Assembly: GCA_023430315.1 (NCBI GenBank)
Contig: JAEZAW010000133.1
Span: forward strand, 1-31,146
Origin: Pseudomonadota bacterium
Lineage (GTDB): Bacteria > Pseudomonadota > Alphaproteobacteria > Rhizobiales > Hyphomicrobiaceae
Reading direction: 5' to 3'
Length of the DNA: 31,146 nt
How positions within the stretch are numbered: the first letter of the stretch is position 1; each line of letters starts with the position of its first letter. The position numbers and the translations under genes are program-made. Shown piece by piece: positions 30,516 to 31,146 of the stretch. The notes under the pieces are model-generated. The model had not been told where the DNA came from, made no database searches, and saw only the letters and a program-made list of their open reading frames with translations.

Positions 30516-31146
30516 ATGAGATCGATAGGTGCAGCGTTATCGGTGGTAGTTGGCCTCGCCATGACAGCGAGCATTTCAAAGCCCGCGGACGCGCAGTGCA
30601 GTTGCACGAAGACGATGATCGACGACGTCAAGGAACGCGGTGTGCTCCGTGTGGGAGTGAAGAATGATGCGCCATTCCTCGGCTTCGTCGATGACAAGGG
30701 CGAGCTCGACGGCTTCGAGATCGAGCTCGTCAAGGATATTGCCAAGCGCCTGAACGTGAAGATCGAGTTGGAGCCCGTGAAGGCCTCTAACCGCGTCCAG
30801 CTCCTGCAGCAGGGTCGCATCGACATCATCTTCGCAACCGTCAGCCACTACCGGAACCGGGATCAAGTCGTCGACTTCACATTGCCGTACCTCTATACGC
30901 CGCAGACTCTTCTCGTGAAGAAGGGCAGCGGCATCAAGACCCTCGCCGATATGGACGGCAAGCGCTTCGGGCTCGATGCCGGCTCTGGTGCGGTAAAGAA
31001 GATCCCGCGCCTGCAGCCGAAGGCAGTCATTCAGACATTCCAGAATTGGCCCGAAGCGTTCTTCGCGCTCGAGCGCGGCACCGTCGATGCGGTCGCAACC
31101 GACAATATCCTGCTCGCGGGATTGCGCTCCGCCTCTCCCAATCCCG
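30516..31146 (+). CDS. Amino acid ABC transporter substrate-binding protein, family 3 (partial, N-terminal 210 residues)
   Basis: A periplasmic binding protein that runs off the right edge. The signal peptide is residues 1-26 (MRSIGAALSV, hydrophobic core, KPADA before Gln27), with two early cysteines (28 and 30). The mature part has GVLRVGVKNDAPFLGF, ELDGFEIELVKDIAKRL and DFTLPYLYTPQTLLVKKG, the standard SBP_bac_3 landmarks. GGGGAG precedes the ATG. It lies 64 bases after the ATPase gene and should feed that transporter. Unlike the paralogue at 20404-21465 it shows no permease fusion in the visible part. The ligand is unknown. Confidence 0.93.
   Translation, partial: MRSIGAALSVVVGLAMTASISKPADAQCSCTKTMIDDVKERGVLRVGVKNDAPFLGFVDDKGELDGFEIELVKDIAKRLNVKIELEPVKASNRVQLLQQGRIDIIFATVSHYRNRDQVVDFTLPYLYTPQTLLVKKGSGIKTLADMDGKRFGLDAGSGAVKKIPRLQPKAVIQTFQNWPEAFFALERGTVDAVATDNILLAGLRSASPNP

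Overview
The window looks like an accessory, nutrient-scavenging region of a GC-rich Proteobacterium. An alphaproteobacterium, perhaps Hyphomicrobiales, is my best guess from base composition, gene families and the density of ABC transport operons. No 16S rRNA or other taxonomic marker is present, so this is inference. Genes are tightly packed with many ATGA/TTGA stop-start overlaps. I saw no rRNA, tRNA, CRISPR array, integrase or insertion sequence. No gene-free stretch exceeds 300 bases.

Region 1 (1-6361, + strand) is a dipeptide/oligopeptide-type ABC importer (end of the binding protein, two permeases, two ATPases). It is followed by a clear N-carbamoyl-D-amino-acid hydrolase, with the Glu47/Lys127/Cys172 triad in the family's usual positions, and a Bcr/CflA-like MFS exporter. 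Region 2 (6362-10170, - strand) encodes both subunits of an ATP-dependent hydantoinase/oxoprolinase-type enzyme (HyuB, HyuA). Region 3 (10450-18923, + strand) is a second complete peptide-type ABC system with a metal-dependent amidohydrolase gene inserted inside it, then another MFS gene. Together these suggest import and stepwise ring opening and decarbamoylation of cyclic ureides (hydantoin or creatinine-like compounds) or N-carbamoyl amino acids. The order deaminase-like amidohydrolase, HyuAB, carbamoylase would fit such a pathway.

Region 4 (18959-25468, - strand) is a probable six-gene operon. In transcription order it holds a divergent serine-hydroxymethyltransferase-like protein, a class V aminotransferase-like protein, a class III aminotransferase, a binding protein fused in frame to the C-terminal half of a permease, an intact permease, and a polar-amino-acid-type ATPase. 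A LysR regulator (25601-26500) is transcribed divergently from it. The SHMT-like protein keeps the PLP lysine but has lost the residues that define SHMT catalysis. The binding-protein/permease fusion looks like the scar of an in-frame deletion.

Region 5 (26521-31146) has an alanine-racemase-fold protein lacking the second catalytic tyrosine (- strand). Divergent from it is a GntR/HutC regulator, followed by an opine dehydrogenase, a polar-amino-acid ATPase and a binding protein cut by the window edge. A strong 19-bp palindrome lies between the divergent genes and is the likely regulator operator. Regions 4 and 5 together place four PLP-fold enzymes, an opine dehydrogenase and two amino-acid ABC systems side by side. 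This is a candidate undescribed pathway for an unusual amino acid, D-amino acid or opine.
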